Shown one piece after another: positions 19,982 through 31,115 of a stretch of 64,000 bases of DNA (position 1 is its first letter; every line of letters starts with the position of its first letter). Under the pieces are notes generated by a model that made no database searches, was not told where the DNA came from, and saw nothing but the letters and a program-made list of their open reading frames with translations. The DNA is taken from positions 46,974,194 through 47,038,193 of the forward strand of contig CP136069.1 in the NCBI GenBank assembly GCA_032622095.1. The letters run 5' to 3'. The DNA comes from Siphonodentalium dalli. Its lineage: Eukaryota > Mollusca > Scaphopoda > Gadilida > Siphonodentaliidae. Both the position numbers and the translations under genes were made by a program.

Positions 19982-21712
19982 ATATTATATCTCACGTGAC
20001 TTTCTCGCATTCTGATTGGTAGCACACTGCTATACTATTTTACGATAGCACCCAGTAGGATTCCTACATGCCTAATATTCTTTTTCTATGTATAGTAACA
20101 AATTCATTTTGCGAATCGGGTTGTCGCCTGAAGATACGGCCAATATGAAACTATACCTTGTACGATACTTGTTGCAATATCGGAATATCATTAGATTTAT
20201 TGGTGAATTTTAATGATCTTACAAATGTCCGATCATTTATCAAAAGTATTTAATAGTTTGTCCGTTTAGTTGGCAAGCGACCAGTCCTAATTTTGCAATG
20301 CCAGTATACGTTATTTATAACTTCCTTTCCGATTTATATAAGTTCGCCAAAATGTCTTTGCTAATGACGTATTTATATAAATAGATGCATGAAGCAAGAA
20401 AAGATGTTGTTAGATGTAACTAATAACAGTTGTTATGCTCCACTGCCATCGTCAAAAGAATGCCGTAAATTGTAAAATCTGAGACCGATTTCCAAAAAAA
20501 AAATGTGACAAAATCAGACACAGAAATTGTGAGAGAATTGACACCAATGTTCGATACAATATAATAAATAATGAATGTCTTGTCGTTGACTATGCCAAAA
20601 ACAGTGGTCCTCGGTGCGGCTCATGGACTATTCCTCCCCTCGGACCACTATTTTGGCATAGTCAACTCCAAGCCATTCATTATCTATATAAATAATAGTG
20701 TGCTAAATTTAGCACAACACCATACCAATATATATATAGGACAAACAGCTCTCGACTAATCACAATATAGAAGCCCCATTTATGGGAGAGGTGAAATATT
20801 ATATAGATAATGAATGGCTTGGAGTTGACTATGCCAAAATAGTGGTCCTCGAGGAGGAATAGTCCATGAGCCGCATATGTGACGGTTACATCTAACAGCA
20901 TCTCTTCGTGATTCATACATTTATATCTATAAATACGTCATTAACAAAGACATTTTGGCGAAATTGTAGAAGATGATTAAAGACATATTATGGACTTGTT
21001 CGTGTGCGTGAAATTTATAAGTTAGTACTCAGGCGCTATGACAATATGGGGAATGTAGCAATCTACTAACATCGCCAAATTTCAAAGAAAGCAACCATAC
21101 CACTCCATAGAAAACATCGTCTGAAGTACTCTGAACTACGCCCAATTGTAAATATTTACATCTAGATTCGGGACGCAACTATCGGCTGCAACCTAACATA
21201 AATGATTTCGCCATCGAGAGCCGTTGCATTTAATTAATATATAAGAATGACACTGTGTATCGTCAATTTGGATTAATAGTGGTAACAAATAACTAATTTG
21301 AGCAAGATTATTCTCAATTTCTATTTGGTCACTCAACCGGGGTGTTTCACATTATTTTAAAGCGGAGATGGAATTTATAAGTAATGTCCACTACAAAATT
21401 AGGACTAGCCGCTTGCAAACTAAACGGACAACTATTAAATACGTTGGCTAGCTATGTACATTTGTAAGATCACTACAATTCACCAATAAATCTAATGATA
21501 AACCGATTTTGCAACAAGTATCGTACAATGTATAGTTTAAGTTTGGCCCTATCTTCAGGCGGCAACCCGATTTCGCAAAATGAATTTGTTACTATAAATA
21601 GAAAAAGAATATTAGTCATGTAGGTATCCAGCTGGGGTACTATCGTTAAATAGTATAGCAGTATGCAGCCAATAAGAAAACCGAGAAAGTCACGTGAGAT
21701 ATAATATTATAT
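19982..21712. mobile_element. long foldback element interrupted by a TTAA MITE
   Basis: The left arm (~19982-20425) is the reverse complement of two right-arm pieces, ~20884-20970 and ~21366-21712. The right arm is split by family B MITE copy 1 (20981-21356). Arm landmarks are 'atctcacgtgac' at the left end and 'gtcacgtgagat' at the right end. The centre (20575-20870) holds a nested inverted repeat around 'ttgactatgccaaaa' and a 'ctattcctcc' block. No transposase ORF is present. Confidence 0.82.
20977..21360 (+). mobile_element. TTAA MITE family B, copy 1
   Basis: TTAA flanks at 20977-20980 and 21357-21360 enclose a ~376-bp non-coding element. Its start is AGACATATTATGGACTTGTT and its end resembles the complement of AGTGATGTGAAACAC. 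The same sequence occurs at 61695-62061, 62427-62766 and 52326-52659. It sits inside a foldback arm, which shows that it inserted as a discrete unit. Confidence 0.8.
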
Positions 21713-22113
21713 AATATGAAAGTGCCTTTAACCAGTGTTCGGCGTGCTTGTCCCACGCGGTTATAATTGGGTTGTCAGTACATGTGATGTTACTACAAGA
21801 CTGCAAATAGCAAACATGCACATGACCAAAAATATGTAGTATCCTTACTTGTTGCACGTCGATGTCATTATAGGTGTCCGGAAGACCACTAGATTCAACG
21901 CCAAGATACCTGTACGAAACCGTGAGTTTCAATACTTTACCTTTACCTTCTCTGTAAATGCCTCCTGTGTCAGGAGAACCGTCCTTAGGGTGGACGTGAC
22001 CACTTCTTCTTAAGCACAGTAACTTGAAATATGTCTCACGTTCTTGTGACATATATACATGTAAATATAGTTAGATTGGTTGGGTAAGTGTCAAGTCGGG
22101 GTTGAGACCGTCA

Positions 22114-22743
22114 CTAACTGCCGGGGTCCACAGGCGGAGATTTGGGACCAAGTTTCTTTGCAGTCAGGATACGGAGTCGAGCTTGGTGAAGTTGGTAGCA
22201 CAGACCTCGTGATATAGCTTCTATCTTCTGCACGCAGTCATGTGGAATATTGTATATTGAGCAGTCGAGTATTAATTTCAGTAGTTGTTGATTTTGTAGA
22301 GATGGGTTCAGACCAGCTTGGCTCAGGGTTTCATCAATAGCGTTTATAAATCGATTTCTGACTTCGTTGAGACTGTCGCATGCTGTTATAAAATGGACCA
22401 TGTCTTCAGGTTCTTTGCCGCATAGTTGGCAGATATCTGTGTTGGTAGAGGAAAATAATTTAGCTTTCTGCCGTTGAAGAATATAGGTGCCTGTAGCCAT
22501 TTTCATTTTGTAGGTAGCCTTGGTAGTGGCGAATGGTTCAGACCCGCAAGCGTCCCAAATTTGATGTACGGAGCCAGGGGTGGCGTCTTGAATGTTGAGA
22601 TGTGATAGAGTTGATTTTCCCATGGCTTCCTGTTTCAAAATTTTCATCCATTGGGAATCTACTGCAGTATCCACCATGATTTTCCATAAACGTTTTGGAG
22701 GAGGTAGTGCTACTGTGTCGTACGTTGATGGTAGGTCATACAT
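22114..22743 (-). pseudogene. LINE-2b ORF2 C-terminal domain with CCHC finger
   Basis: The 209-codon frame carries 'CQLCGKEPEDMVHFITACD', a CX2C..H..C motif of the type that ends ORF2 of this LINE group, and a natural-looking stop at 22114-22116. It is one frameshift away from the preceding RT block. The finger is thought to aid RNA or DNA binding during reverse transcription. Confidence 0.85.
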
Positions 22744-22814
22744 TTTAGTGAGATTGGTGACTTTAATGAACCAGCTGTTGGATTTTCCAGATTTTACTGC
22801 ACGTTGTCTGGCGG

Positions 22815-23552
22815 CTAGTTGACATTCGATCCTTGATTCCGTACTACATTCCCATAGGTTTTCAGGGTTCTCTTGTGCACTTCTGCCTCTAGTGGAATAA
22901 GACCCAGTGTGAGTAGAGCTGCACAGTTGGCTGTTCTTATAGGTAGGTGTTGTAGACGCTTTGCTGTATGCACATAAAATGTTTCCAGTTGATGCATCTC
23001 CTTCTTGTTAAGGTTTATGACGTCTAAACCATACAGTAGGCGAGGAAGAATGTAGCATCGCAGTAGATGGGCCGAGACTTTTGGATTTAGCCCGCTCATA
23101 CCATGAAATCCTGCGCCTAACAGTGCATATGATGATCTTCTAGCAGAAGAGATACGTTCGTGTGCAACCGTGCTGGTGCCGTGTTTGGACGTGTTGTCAC
23201 GAGTAATGCCAAGATGTGTGGCGGTGGCCGTTGTCTGGATATTATTGTCATTCAGATTCCGTGTGTGACCCAGAGCTTTACGGGTAAATGGTAAGATACA
23301 TGATTTTTGTTCGCTGATGAGGTAGCGCAGTCTGTTGGAGTACTCCGTCAAGATATTAAGCATGACTTGTAGTTCATTTGGGTCTTCAGAAACGAGCGTG
23401 ACGTCGTCAGCAACGACTGGCGATCCACATAAGATAGAGCTAATATGAGAGCCGATGTTATGTTCACTGTATTGGGTCAGTAATCCATTGACAAAAACCT
23501 TATAGGCTGTAGGTGACCAGGCATCCCCTTGACGGACACCTTGTTTCTCCAT
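22815..23552 (-). pseudogene. LINE-2b reverse transcriptase, motifs B-E
   Basis: The frame starts 'MEKQGVRQGDAWSPTAYKVF', the RT motif B region. It then has 'PVVADDVTLVSED', the catalytic motif C with Asp pair intact but Val in place of the usual Tyr or Phe, and then thumb sequence with 'HLLRCYILPRLLYGLDV'. It is separated by a frameshift from the motif A block. Confidence 0.88.
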
Positions 23553-24119
23553 CGTGAGGTTGCACCATTCCAGTTGACAGTAGAGTGCAGATTGGAGTAC
23601 CAGTCCTTGAAGAGGAGCCAGTTATCACCGCATATTCCAGCTTTATGTAGTTCTCTCAGCAATCCGGTGTGCCAGACGACATCGAATGCTGTTTTTGCAT
23701 CCATAAAGGCCATGTATAGTGGTTTCTTTAGTTCTTTTGCTTCGTATATTAACTCGGTTATTATAAGGGCTGCGGTGGTATGAGATTCTCCCTCTGTGAA
23801 TCCCTTCTGAATGGGTGACTATGGATATTACTGCCTCATTGTTTCTTTTCAGATGGAGTTTTTCGATAGTCTTTCCGATTGTGTTGGTGATGGTGATCTT
23901 CCTATATGAGTTGGGGTCGTCTTTTGGTTTCCCTCCTTTTTTGTATATTGGGCAAACTGTTCCACCTTTCATACAGTCTGGGATCTGGGCTTCCAGAAAT
24001 ATTTTATTGATAATATTGCATAAATGTGAGTTTAATATTTCTCCTCCATATTTTAGGTGTTCCATTGTGATTCCATCTTCGTCAGGCGCCTTGCCAGATT
24101 TGAAGGACTTGATACACAA
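23477..24119 (-). pseudogene. LINE-2b reverse transcriptase, fingers and motif A
   Basis: Two overlapping frames together cover the N-terminal RT. The frame 24119-23643 has 'GKAPDEDGITMEHLKYGGEI' and 'GGTVCPIYKKGGKPKDDPNS'. The frame 23713-23477 has motif A 'MAFMDAKTAFDVVW' with the catalytic Asp intact. A frameshift lies between them near 23800. Confidence 0.85.
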
Positions 24120-24930
24120 TCAGGAGTTGTTGGGTGAATGTGCCTTCGATTTTTGGTTAGTGTCTTTGTAAGAACATCAATGTCTTCTTCCACGAGAATT
24201 TTGAATTGGTCGTTGAAGTTAGTGGATTCGAGCGGAGTTGATAGGTCCTCAAAGTAGGTGGCCCATCCGTTAGTGATTTCTTCATCTGTCTTTAGAATTT
24301 CTTCTTTTACTGTTAGGAGAGTAGTACCGCTTGCTCTCGTGTAGCTCTGAGTTTTAATGAGACGAAAAAAGGCCTTTACGTCGGTTTCTCGCAGTTCCAT
24401 GATCTCGGACAGTTTGTTGGTTCGGATGTTAGCTTGCTGTCTTCTATTTAGACTTCGTAGCTGCTTTTTATTTATTTGACGTTGATGTACAGCGGGTTGT
24501 TTCCATCTGGCCGTCCTGCTTGCTTCCAGAGCCAGAAGGTGTGTTTGGAATATTTAACAGCCGTGGTGATGAGCTGTGATCAGATCCTCTTTGGCTTAAA
24601 TGGTTTGCTGGGTTTGCACTTCCATTGTTGCTGAGCGGCTTCCTTCAGTACCAATGTAAAGTTTGAAACCAGCGTCTCCGTTGTAGCATCATCGGTATTC
24701 ATTATCGCAGAGTTGACTAGGGCTTCAGTGACATGGGTACAGTATAGATCTGTGTCAATTTTACGCCAGTTGATTCTTCTTTTCCCGGGTCCCTGGTGGT
24801 GTACTGTGTCTTGGATGGTTTTCAGTTGAAGATTTATAGTTGCGGTGATGGGATCATGAGTTGAAAGGTTGATAGCTTCTCTCTTGAGGGTTTGATACTT
24901 TCCAATGGTATCTTGTGACTGGAAAAAGTA
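24053..24930 (-). pseudogene. LINE-2b ORF2 linker between endonuclease and RT
   Basis: A diverged but readable linker links the endonuclease to the RT. The frame at 24400-24053 ('VKAFFRLIKTQSY' and 'EEILKTDEEITNGWATYFED') matches the pre-RT region of LINE ORF2s. Several stops occur between 24420 and 24930. Confidence 0.7.
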
Positions 24931-24932
24931 GT

Positions 24933-26117
24933 CTATTTGTGTGTGTGTGTTACAGTGTCGTATGAGTGGTAGGTTGGCTCACTGGGGCAGGTTGAGGGCA
25001 AAGTCAGTTTGGCCTCATCGATGAACTTCTTGAAGTTGTTATCCCGGGTACAGGCATATGTCCTATGTAGTGATGCATTGACGTCTCTCACCAAGATTAT
25101 ACGGGACGATGAGTTATATTTTCGGATGATAGTCATGAGCTCGTAAAGGAGAGCATTATAGTCGTTTCTGGTATAGTTACTATTTCTGCTTGGTAGGTAA
25201 ACGCCGATGATGACCACTGGGTTTTCTGCATTTATCCGTATTACAGCTACTCGGTTTCCCCCGTCCGGTAGAGCATCCACGTATTGGGCGATGTTTTTCC
25301 GGTAGCATACCGCGATTCCAGCCTCCCCTTTGAAGCGATGATTTGGGAGAACAATATCGTTGTCGTCCGAACATTTCACGACAGCATTAAAGTTTTTAAG
25401 TACGTCATCAATTTTCCATGTTTCGTAGTTATATAACCAGTGCTCTTGTGCGATTATAACATCTGCCTTGGTCGCCAGTTGTTGTATATACTCGCCATTG
25501 GATGTAAGACCTTCAACATCGTAATAGGTAAGGGTTAGCTCTGTATTCTCATTTGAACTGGATGAGCATGATGGATCCAGTTTCCGTGCGTGTGGGGTGG
25601 TAATGTTGGAAGCAGTGGTGCTGTTAGTTGAGCCGGATATGTCCAAGGTGGTTGTTGATTCCACATCATGTGTTTTGGAGCTTGCTGGTATCGTCTTCTT
25701 AGTCGAGGTGGCCGATGATGTTGGCGGTCCCCTAAAAAAGACAGAGATGGGTACGGTGTTGTTATGTTTCTGTTTACCTGGTGGTTCTCGCAGAGTATTC
25801 TCATCTGGAGGAGATGTTGCCAGGGTATCATTATTCCGTTGGTTACCGTCTTCAGAGGATTTTGGTCTAGGCGTTGATGACTGCGTGATCTTATCACTTT
25901 GAGCGATCTCTTGATTCTGATGGTTACTAATATGTTTACGTTTAGTAAATAAGTTCGTGGAGGTGAACTCTGCGGTGTTATTTACGTGGTTTTCGTACGT
26001 CGTCTCCGTGTCCTCAGAGTGAAATTCCAGTGGAGGATGTCGGTTGGTACATGTTGATTGTTTCATTATTTCAAGTTCAAGTTGCCTCATTCTGTGTTCT
26101 AAGCTCCATAGCTTCAT
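24933..26117 (-). CDS. LINE-2b ORF2 N-terminus with AP-type endonuclease
   Basis: The 394-codon frame begins at 26117 with an ATG overlapping the ORF1 stop (ATGA). Residues ~1-190 are a low-complexity Ser/Thr/Asn/Pro-rich leader. From ~195 the endonuclease/exonuclease/phosphatase fold is visible: 'YYDVEGLTSNGEYIQQL', 'DVIIAQEHWLYNYE', 'VIIGVYLPSRN' and 'RIILVRDVNASLHR'. The last block normally reads GD(F/M)NA, so the Gly is Arg here. The frame ends in a THTHTQ-like stretch at a (GT)n run, with homology continuing in other frames. The enzyme nicks target DNA to prime reverse transcription. Confidence 0.85.
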   Translation of the reverse strand: MKLWSLEHRMRQLELEIMKQSTCTNRHPPLEFHSEDTETTYENHVNNTAEFTSTNLFTKRKHISNHQNQEIAQSDKITQSSTPRPKSSEDGNQRNNDTLATSPPDENTLREPPGKQKHNNTVPISVFFRGPPTSSATSTKKTIPASSKTHDVESTTTLDISGSTNSTTASNITTPHARKLDPSCSSSSNENTELTLTYYDVEGLTSNGEYIQQLATKADVIIAQEHWLYNYETWKIDDVLKNFNAVVKCSDDNDIVLPNHRFKGEAGIAVCYRKNIAQYVDALPDGGNRVAVIRINAENPVVIIGVYLPSRNSNYTRNDYNALLYELMTIIRKYNSSSRIILVRDVNASLHRTYACTRDNNFKKFIDEAKLTLPSTCPSEPTYHSYDTVTHTHK

Positions 26118-27127
26118 GTCTGCGATATCTTCTCCATGGAGTGCACATCAGTTGGCTGTTGAGCATCAGATTTTGTGGAAGGTTTATGAATTTCAATGGA
26201 TGGTTCTGAACTCCTGATTTTGAGGGAGTGCTGTAGCTCTAGCTTATCTTTTTCTAAGGTTACGATGTAGGTTCTAGATGTTACTAATTCCCTGTTGACT
26301 TTCTCTAATTGTGAAGCAAGTTTACATATTTCTTTATCTCTATTTTTGAGTTCCCGGTCTTTGGTCAGAATTTCAGACCGTAGTTTGACAGTTTCATCGG
26401 TGTCGGGGTTTTTTAATTCGATGTTTCTGAGCTCAGTCAATTGTCCAGGTTGTTCAGGTTTATCTTGCTTGGATGTGTCACGAGGAATATTATTCGCGGT
26501 TGGAGCAGTGCCCTGGGCAGGTTTGATTCCCATTTGGGAGAGTTGTAGATGACAGTACGATTTTATTCTGTTGTTCATGTCATGTATATCGGGGTCATTA
26601 TCCATGGTTTCCAGAATAGGTGGAAGGAAGCTGCGCAGGAAGTTTACAATTTCTTTCTCTGTTCCGTTGATCATGACTCGGGATGTGGAGTCGTAAAAGT
26701 TGATAACAATTTTTTTTAAGTTTTGTTCCAGGACTGTGAGGGTTTCAAAAACAACAATGTCGTTCTTAGCTGTTCTTCTAGATAGCTGACCAGTGGATGA
26801 TGATTTATCTATTGCTTCGATGGTAGTGGATTTGAAGATTTCATATCCTGCAGCAGAAAAGTCGAATATGAATTTGCCACCTTTGCACACAGGGTTTACT
26901 GTGAATGTTTTCTCAGCCGCTTTTAATTTCTTCTTCAGTGATTTCTTCTCACCCAGGTCGTATGGGAGAGAGTCCTGTTGTGATCCATTCTTTCCGGAGA
27001 CGGGGATAGGTCTACTCGGGGTGAAAACGACCTTCTGAGTCTTCGTCCGGCCACTTCTTCTTTGTTGGTTCATGACGAGTGATTGTATAACAGGCAGGTC
27101 AACAGCCGAGCAGGTGGGCACCACCAT
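26114..27127 (-). CDS. LINE-2b ORF1 protein (coiled coil)
   Basis: An intact 337-residue frame. The N-terminal ~55 residues are basic. The middle (~80-200) is a predicted folded region resembling RNA-binding ORF1 cores but without a motif that can be named. Residues ~235-315 are a charged heptad-rich coiled coil ('DRELKNRDKEICKLASQLEK'). ORF1 proteins of LINEs package element RNA. The stop overlaps the ORF2 start by ATGA. No zinc knuckle (CCHC) is seen. Assignment rests on position and architecture. Confidence 0.75.
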   Translation of the reverse strand: MVVPTCSAVDLPVIQSLVMNQQRRSGRTKTQKVVFTPSRPIPVSGKNGSQQDSLPYDLGEKKSLKKKLKAAEKTFTVNPVCKGGKFIFDFSAAGYEIFKSTTIEAIDKSSSTGQLSRRTAKNDIVVFETLTVLEQNLKKIVINFYDSTSRVMINGTEKEIVNFLRSFLPPILETMDNDPDIHDMNNRIKSYCHLQLSQMGIKPAQGTAPTANNIPRDTSKQDKPEQPGQLTELRNIELKNPDTDETVKLRSEILTKDRELKNRDKEICKLASQLEKVNRELVTSRTYIVTLEKDKLELQHSLKIRSSEPSIEIHKPSTKSDAQQPTDVHSMEKISQT

Positions 27128-28029
27128 GTGGTGGCAGTCTCAAGGCAGACTGGACACTTGTATCAGTCAAAATTTGCAAAAATACAGGTTCTGGTCGGAG
27201 TGAAGTTCAACTATTACAGTTTATGGAAGTGATTAAAATGCAGGAATATATTATTAACATTAAGAGCACCACGGAGTTTCCTCGGTAAAAGCACGTTAAA
27301 ACAAAAACACAAAATACATAGAAGTGCAGACAGGCTCTCTTTCACCACGAAGATAGGTCGGATGATTTCAGGATTCAAAATGGCGTCGCTCAACCACGAG
27401 TGGAAAAGTTCAATAAAATCGATATATACAGACTTTTGACACAAATATAATAATTGTTAGACGATGAGTACTAAAAAGGTTCTTTGTACACTATTTTACA
27501 GGTGCAGTAATGGTTTTAAAACATAGAAATCAGTTAAAATCTCCATAAGGGCGCCATACAATGTGCGTCTGTGTAGGGACGTGGCTGGAATGTCTCCGTT
27601 GTGGGGTGTCCATTTTAGAATTTAGTTTTATTGGATATATAAAATAAAATACTGCTCATAACACGAGGCGACTAGCGCTGAAGGGGTCAATCTCACCAAA
27701 AAAGTGCTGAAGAATACCAGGGTTTGAAAATGTGCTGAAGGGTACACAGGGTTTTCTATTGGCACTAACGCGTTTACTTCAACTGTGTTCCTTATACATC
27801 TGGCGCACATCGAGTAGTTTGTTTTCATTAAATTCAGTTAATTTTAATTGGAACATCTACAATTATTCTCTAACACAAATATGACGCGAATATTATACGT
27901 CGTGTTCCCGTCATCGCATTTTAAAAAGCTGTTTACCCTTCAGCAATATATGTGGTGAGAATGAAACCTTCAACGTCACTGATTGAGTGTTAGTGGAGTA
28001 AATTAAGTCCAATTTTCAAGGCAATTGTT

Positions 28030-31000
28030 CAAATTATGACTAAAGCATGAAATTTTGCACATATGTACGTATTCGCATACTTATTGATATTAAATATGGA
28101 GTCACACTGAGCGTTTCGTGATTATATTATTTATTAAATGTCGCAACTAATCTTACCATGAAATATGTGATTTAAATTTTGGCATATACATTAAGTATGA
28201 TTCTGTGAGATATAATGCCACATTTTAGGGGTAAATTGGATCTTCCGTCCAAGATGGCCATCAAAATGATAGCCCTAAGTTGAAAATTTGACGTGTTTGA
28301 CTTACTAATGTCTTCTAGATCAGTTTCTGCTGTATGGAACTGTTTCAGATTTGTAACTTTATGTTTGTATAATTCATATGAACTGATCATTGGAGCAATG
28401 AAATATGCCATTCATGGGGTCCTAGCCCCTTCCAAACCCTCAAAAATTATATTTTACAGAACTAGGTATGAAATTTCATAAAAAATCACCGTTAGGATTC
28501 TAGTCATATTTTAACAAGAAATGGACATAATTGTGCAAACTAAGTGAGGCATACCATGGCTTATGAATATTTCAACTCAATGGAACCAAAATTGTCGCTT
28601 GGTCTGAAAATTGCTGCCAAAATGGCGACCAAAACCTGGGAAAAGGTAAATATTGGCCCAGCATACCATGTGTATCGCTTACAAGTTGTGGTCGATAAAT
28701 AAAATCGTCTATTCTGTCTTCTATATATTAAATTTTAACATTGGTTAAGTGTTACTAATTTAACCACTGACATTACCAGAATTATTGGAATTTTTCTCTT
28801 ATAAACTTGATATAAAAATCGGCAAAAATTTAACTTTTCAGGTTTGGACCATTTATTCAAGTAAATGGAAATATCTTTGCTATCAAAAATACTTATTGTT
28901 TTGATGTGTCTTAAATGTGTCACATTGATGTGTTTTAGACAAGTTTACTCAAGATGGCTTCCAAAATGGTAACCAAATTTGGTAAAAAAAAATAAAATTG
29001 TTTACATATATCCCGAACATGATCTTTCTGTTCCCAAGAGTTAGCGAATTGTAACTCACTTGGTTATTAATCATGTTACTTAATCCACTGACTACTACGT
29101 GTTTCATTCTCGTCCCTGTACCTTCTGATGCATGACAAATTAATTTTAGATGATGTACTGTACTATAGAATTTTGCCAAAGATGTCTTTTTGGACAGGCC
29201 ATATTTTGAACGGAAATGGACAGAACGTCTAAACGGAACTGAGTGGAACCATATGTGGCTATTCTCGACCAATAGCACGAACATGAACTTAATAGATGGT
29301 GTATGTCAAAATGACAGCGAGGGAGTGAATGGGTGATCATAGATGAGTTGAATATTCTACAGGGAGTTACTGTATGGTCATGACTGGCGCGAAGGAGTGG
29401 CTATATGGTGATGGGTTGGTGTGTCCATGGTGTGATATATAGGTATACAAGGCGTGACTATGGTAATGTGTGAGGTGAATAGCTATACAATGATTGTTTG
29501 TATGGTTATTGAAGTGGTGTATGGGTATAATGATAGTAGTTGTATGTTCATCCCATCAGATGGCTGCTGGCGGCCATATTTTTTTGGCCGAATGACCCCA
29601 AAATGACTCGTTTCCCATATACATGTCATTGTTAACATACATGACAAATTTCATGAAGATCCGACCAAAGCTACGACCTGTAGCCTGTGCCGAAGAATTT
29701 AGTCATACAAAGAGTAAAATCCAAGATGGCTGCTGGCGGCCATGTCTTTTGGCCGAACAACCCCAAAATGACTCGTTCCCATCTAGATGTCAATATTAAC
29801 ATTCATGACAAATTTCATGATGATCAGACGAACAGTACGATCTGTAGCCCATGCTAATGGATTGAATTTTGAAATCCAAGATGGCCGCTGGCAGCCATGT
29901 TTTTTTGCCAAATGACCCCAAGATGATTCGTTCCCCTCTGCATGTCAATGTCAACAGCCATGACACATATCATAATGATCTGACCAAAGGTACCACCTGT
30001 AACCCATGCCAAAGGATTTAGTCATGCTAATGGATTGATTTAGAAATCCAAGATGGCCACTGGTTTTTTGCCGAATTACCCCAAAATGACTCGTTCCCAT
30101 TGACATGTCAATGTCAACAGCCATGACTAATTTCATAATGATCCGACCAAAGGTAAGACCTGTAGCCCGTGCTAAAGGAAATTTGTCACGAATCACGCAC
30201 ATACGGACGACGAACGACAAAGCCATGGCAATAGCTCAAACATTACAAAGTAAAGTTGAGCTAAAAAGCTAAAAATGGTGCAAACCTGATAAGTGATTTT
30301 TTTTTGCCAATTTTGAGAGAACATTCCAATAATTTTGGCAATGAAATAGTAACACTTATCCAAGATGCATCATAAATGTGAGTATTCAATGTATATATGA
30401 CAGAACAGCCCATTTTATTCATCATCCAAAACTTTTAAGTGATTGCTTGGCACGCTGGGACAATATTATCATTTTCCATATTTTGGCCTCCATTTTGACA
30501 GTCATTTTTAGCCAAAGTGACAAATTTGGTTCCATTGAGTTGAAATATTCATGAGTAATGGTATGCCTCTCTTACTTTGCACAGTTCTGCTAATTTCTTG
30601 TTGAAATATGACTAAAATTCCACTGATGAATGTTGGTGAATTTGCATACCGCATTCTGTAAAATCGAATGTTTGAGGGATTGGATGGGGGCTGGGATCAC
30701 AAGAATGGCACATTTCATTGCCTCAGTGATCAGTTAACATGAACAATACAAGATAAAGTCACATTTCCCAACCAGTTCCATACAGAAGAAACTGGTCTAG
30801 AAGATATTAGTGAAAACATGTCAAATTTTCCACTCACGGTTGCCACTTTGATGGTCATCTTGAACGGGGAGTTCCAATTTCGCCCTAAAATTGTGCCATT
30901 TTATCTCGCAGAGTCATACTTACTACCTAATTTTAAATTGCAGATTCCATGGTAAGATCAATTGTGACATTTAATAAATGATATAATTATGAAAACCCCT

Positions 31001-31115
31001 AAAAAGAGGGGTTACAGTGAAATTTGAGCATGGCTCCATATCTAGTATCAATTAGTATGTAAATATGTATATATGAGTAAAAGTTCATGCTTTAGTCATA
31101 ATTTGAACATTTATT
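28030..31115. mobile_element. 3.1-kb element with ~650-bp inverted terminal arms
   Basis: The left arm (~28030-28690) is the reverse complement of ~30430-31115. Matched landmarks are 'gactaaagcatgaa' and 'ttcatgctttagtc' at the outer ends, and 'gaatatttcaactcaatgg' (left) with 'ccattgagttgaaatattc' (right) further in. Inside are a unique segment (28740-29180, also at 34030-34350) and a tandem array of the 'aaatccaagatggc' repeat (29555-30240). No transposase ORF is found. A second partial copy is at 34030-34900. Confidence 0.82.
29555..30240. repeat. tandem 'aaatccaagatggc' repeat, ~5 units of ~150 bp
   Basis: Each unit has 'aaatccaagatggc.gctgg', 'ccatgtttttttggcc', 'gaccccaaaatgactcgttccc', 'catgtcaatgtcaaca.ccatgac' and 'gatctgaccaaaggta'. 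Related units are at 5630, 6395, 50480 and 50755. The final unit runs into an 'acggacgacgaacgac' tail, as in other tandem-core repeats here. Confidence 0.85.

Larger units (their letters stand above)
22114..27127 (-). mobile_element. two-ORF non-LTR retrotransposon (LINE-2b)
   Basis: The minus-strand layout is ORF1 (27127-26114) with a coiled coil, then ORF2 with an AP-type endonuclease, RT and a C-terminal zinc finger down to 22114. This is the full Jockey/CR1-like domain order. ORF1 is intact. ORF2 is broken by frameshifts and stops between ~24930 and 22830. The 5' UTR extends an unknown distance past 27127 and no clear 3' tail is seen after 22114. It lies antisense inside intron 1 of the host gene. 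Confidence 0.9.

Noticed and set aside
21690-22052. Minus-strand 120-codon ORF with an 'RSGHVHPKDGSPDTGG' stretch and a GTAAGG donor-like end
   Set aside because: The text recalls an N-terminal motif of some LINEs or could be an exon, but it overlaps the end of the foldback arm and no consistent partner or domain is seen. Too weak to annotate.
25535-25902. Plus- and minus-strand ORFs of 100-120 codons within LINE ORF2
   Set aside because: Shadows of the low-complexity leader of ORF2 in other frames.
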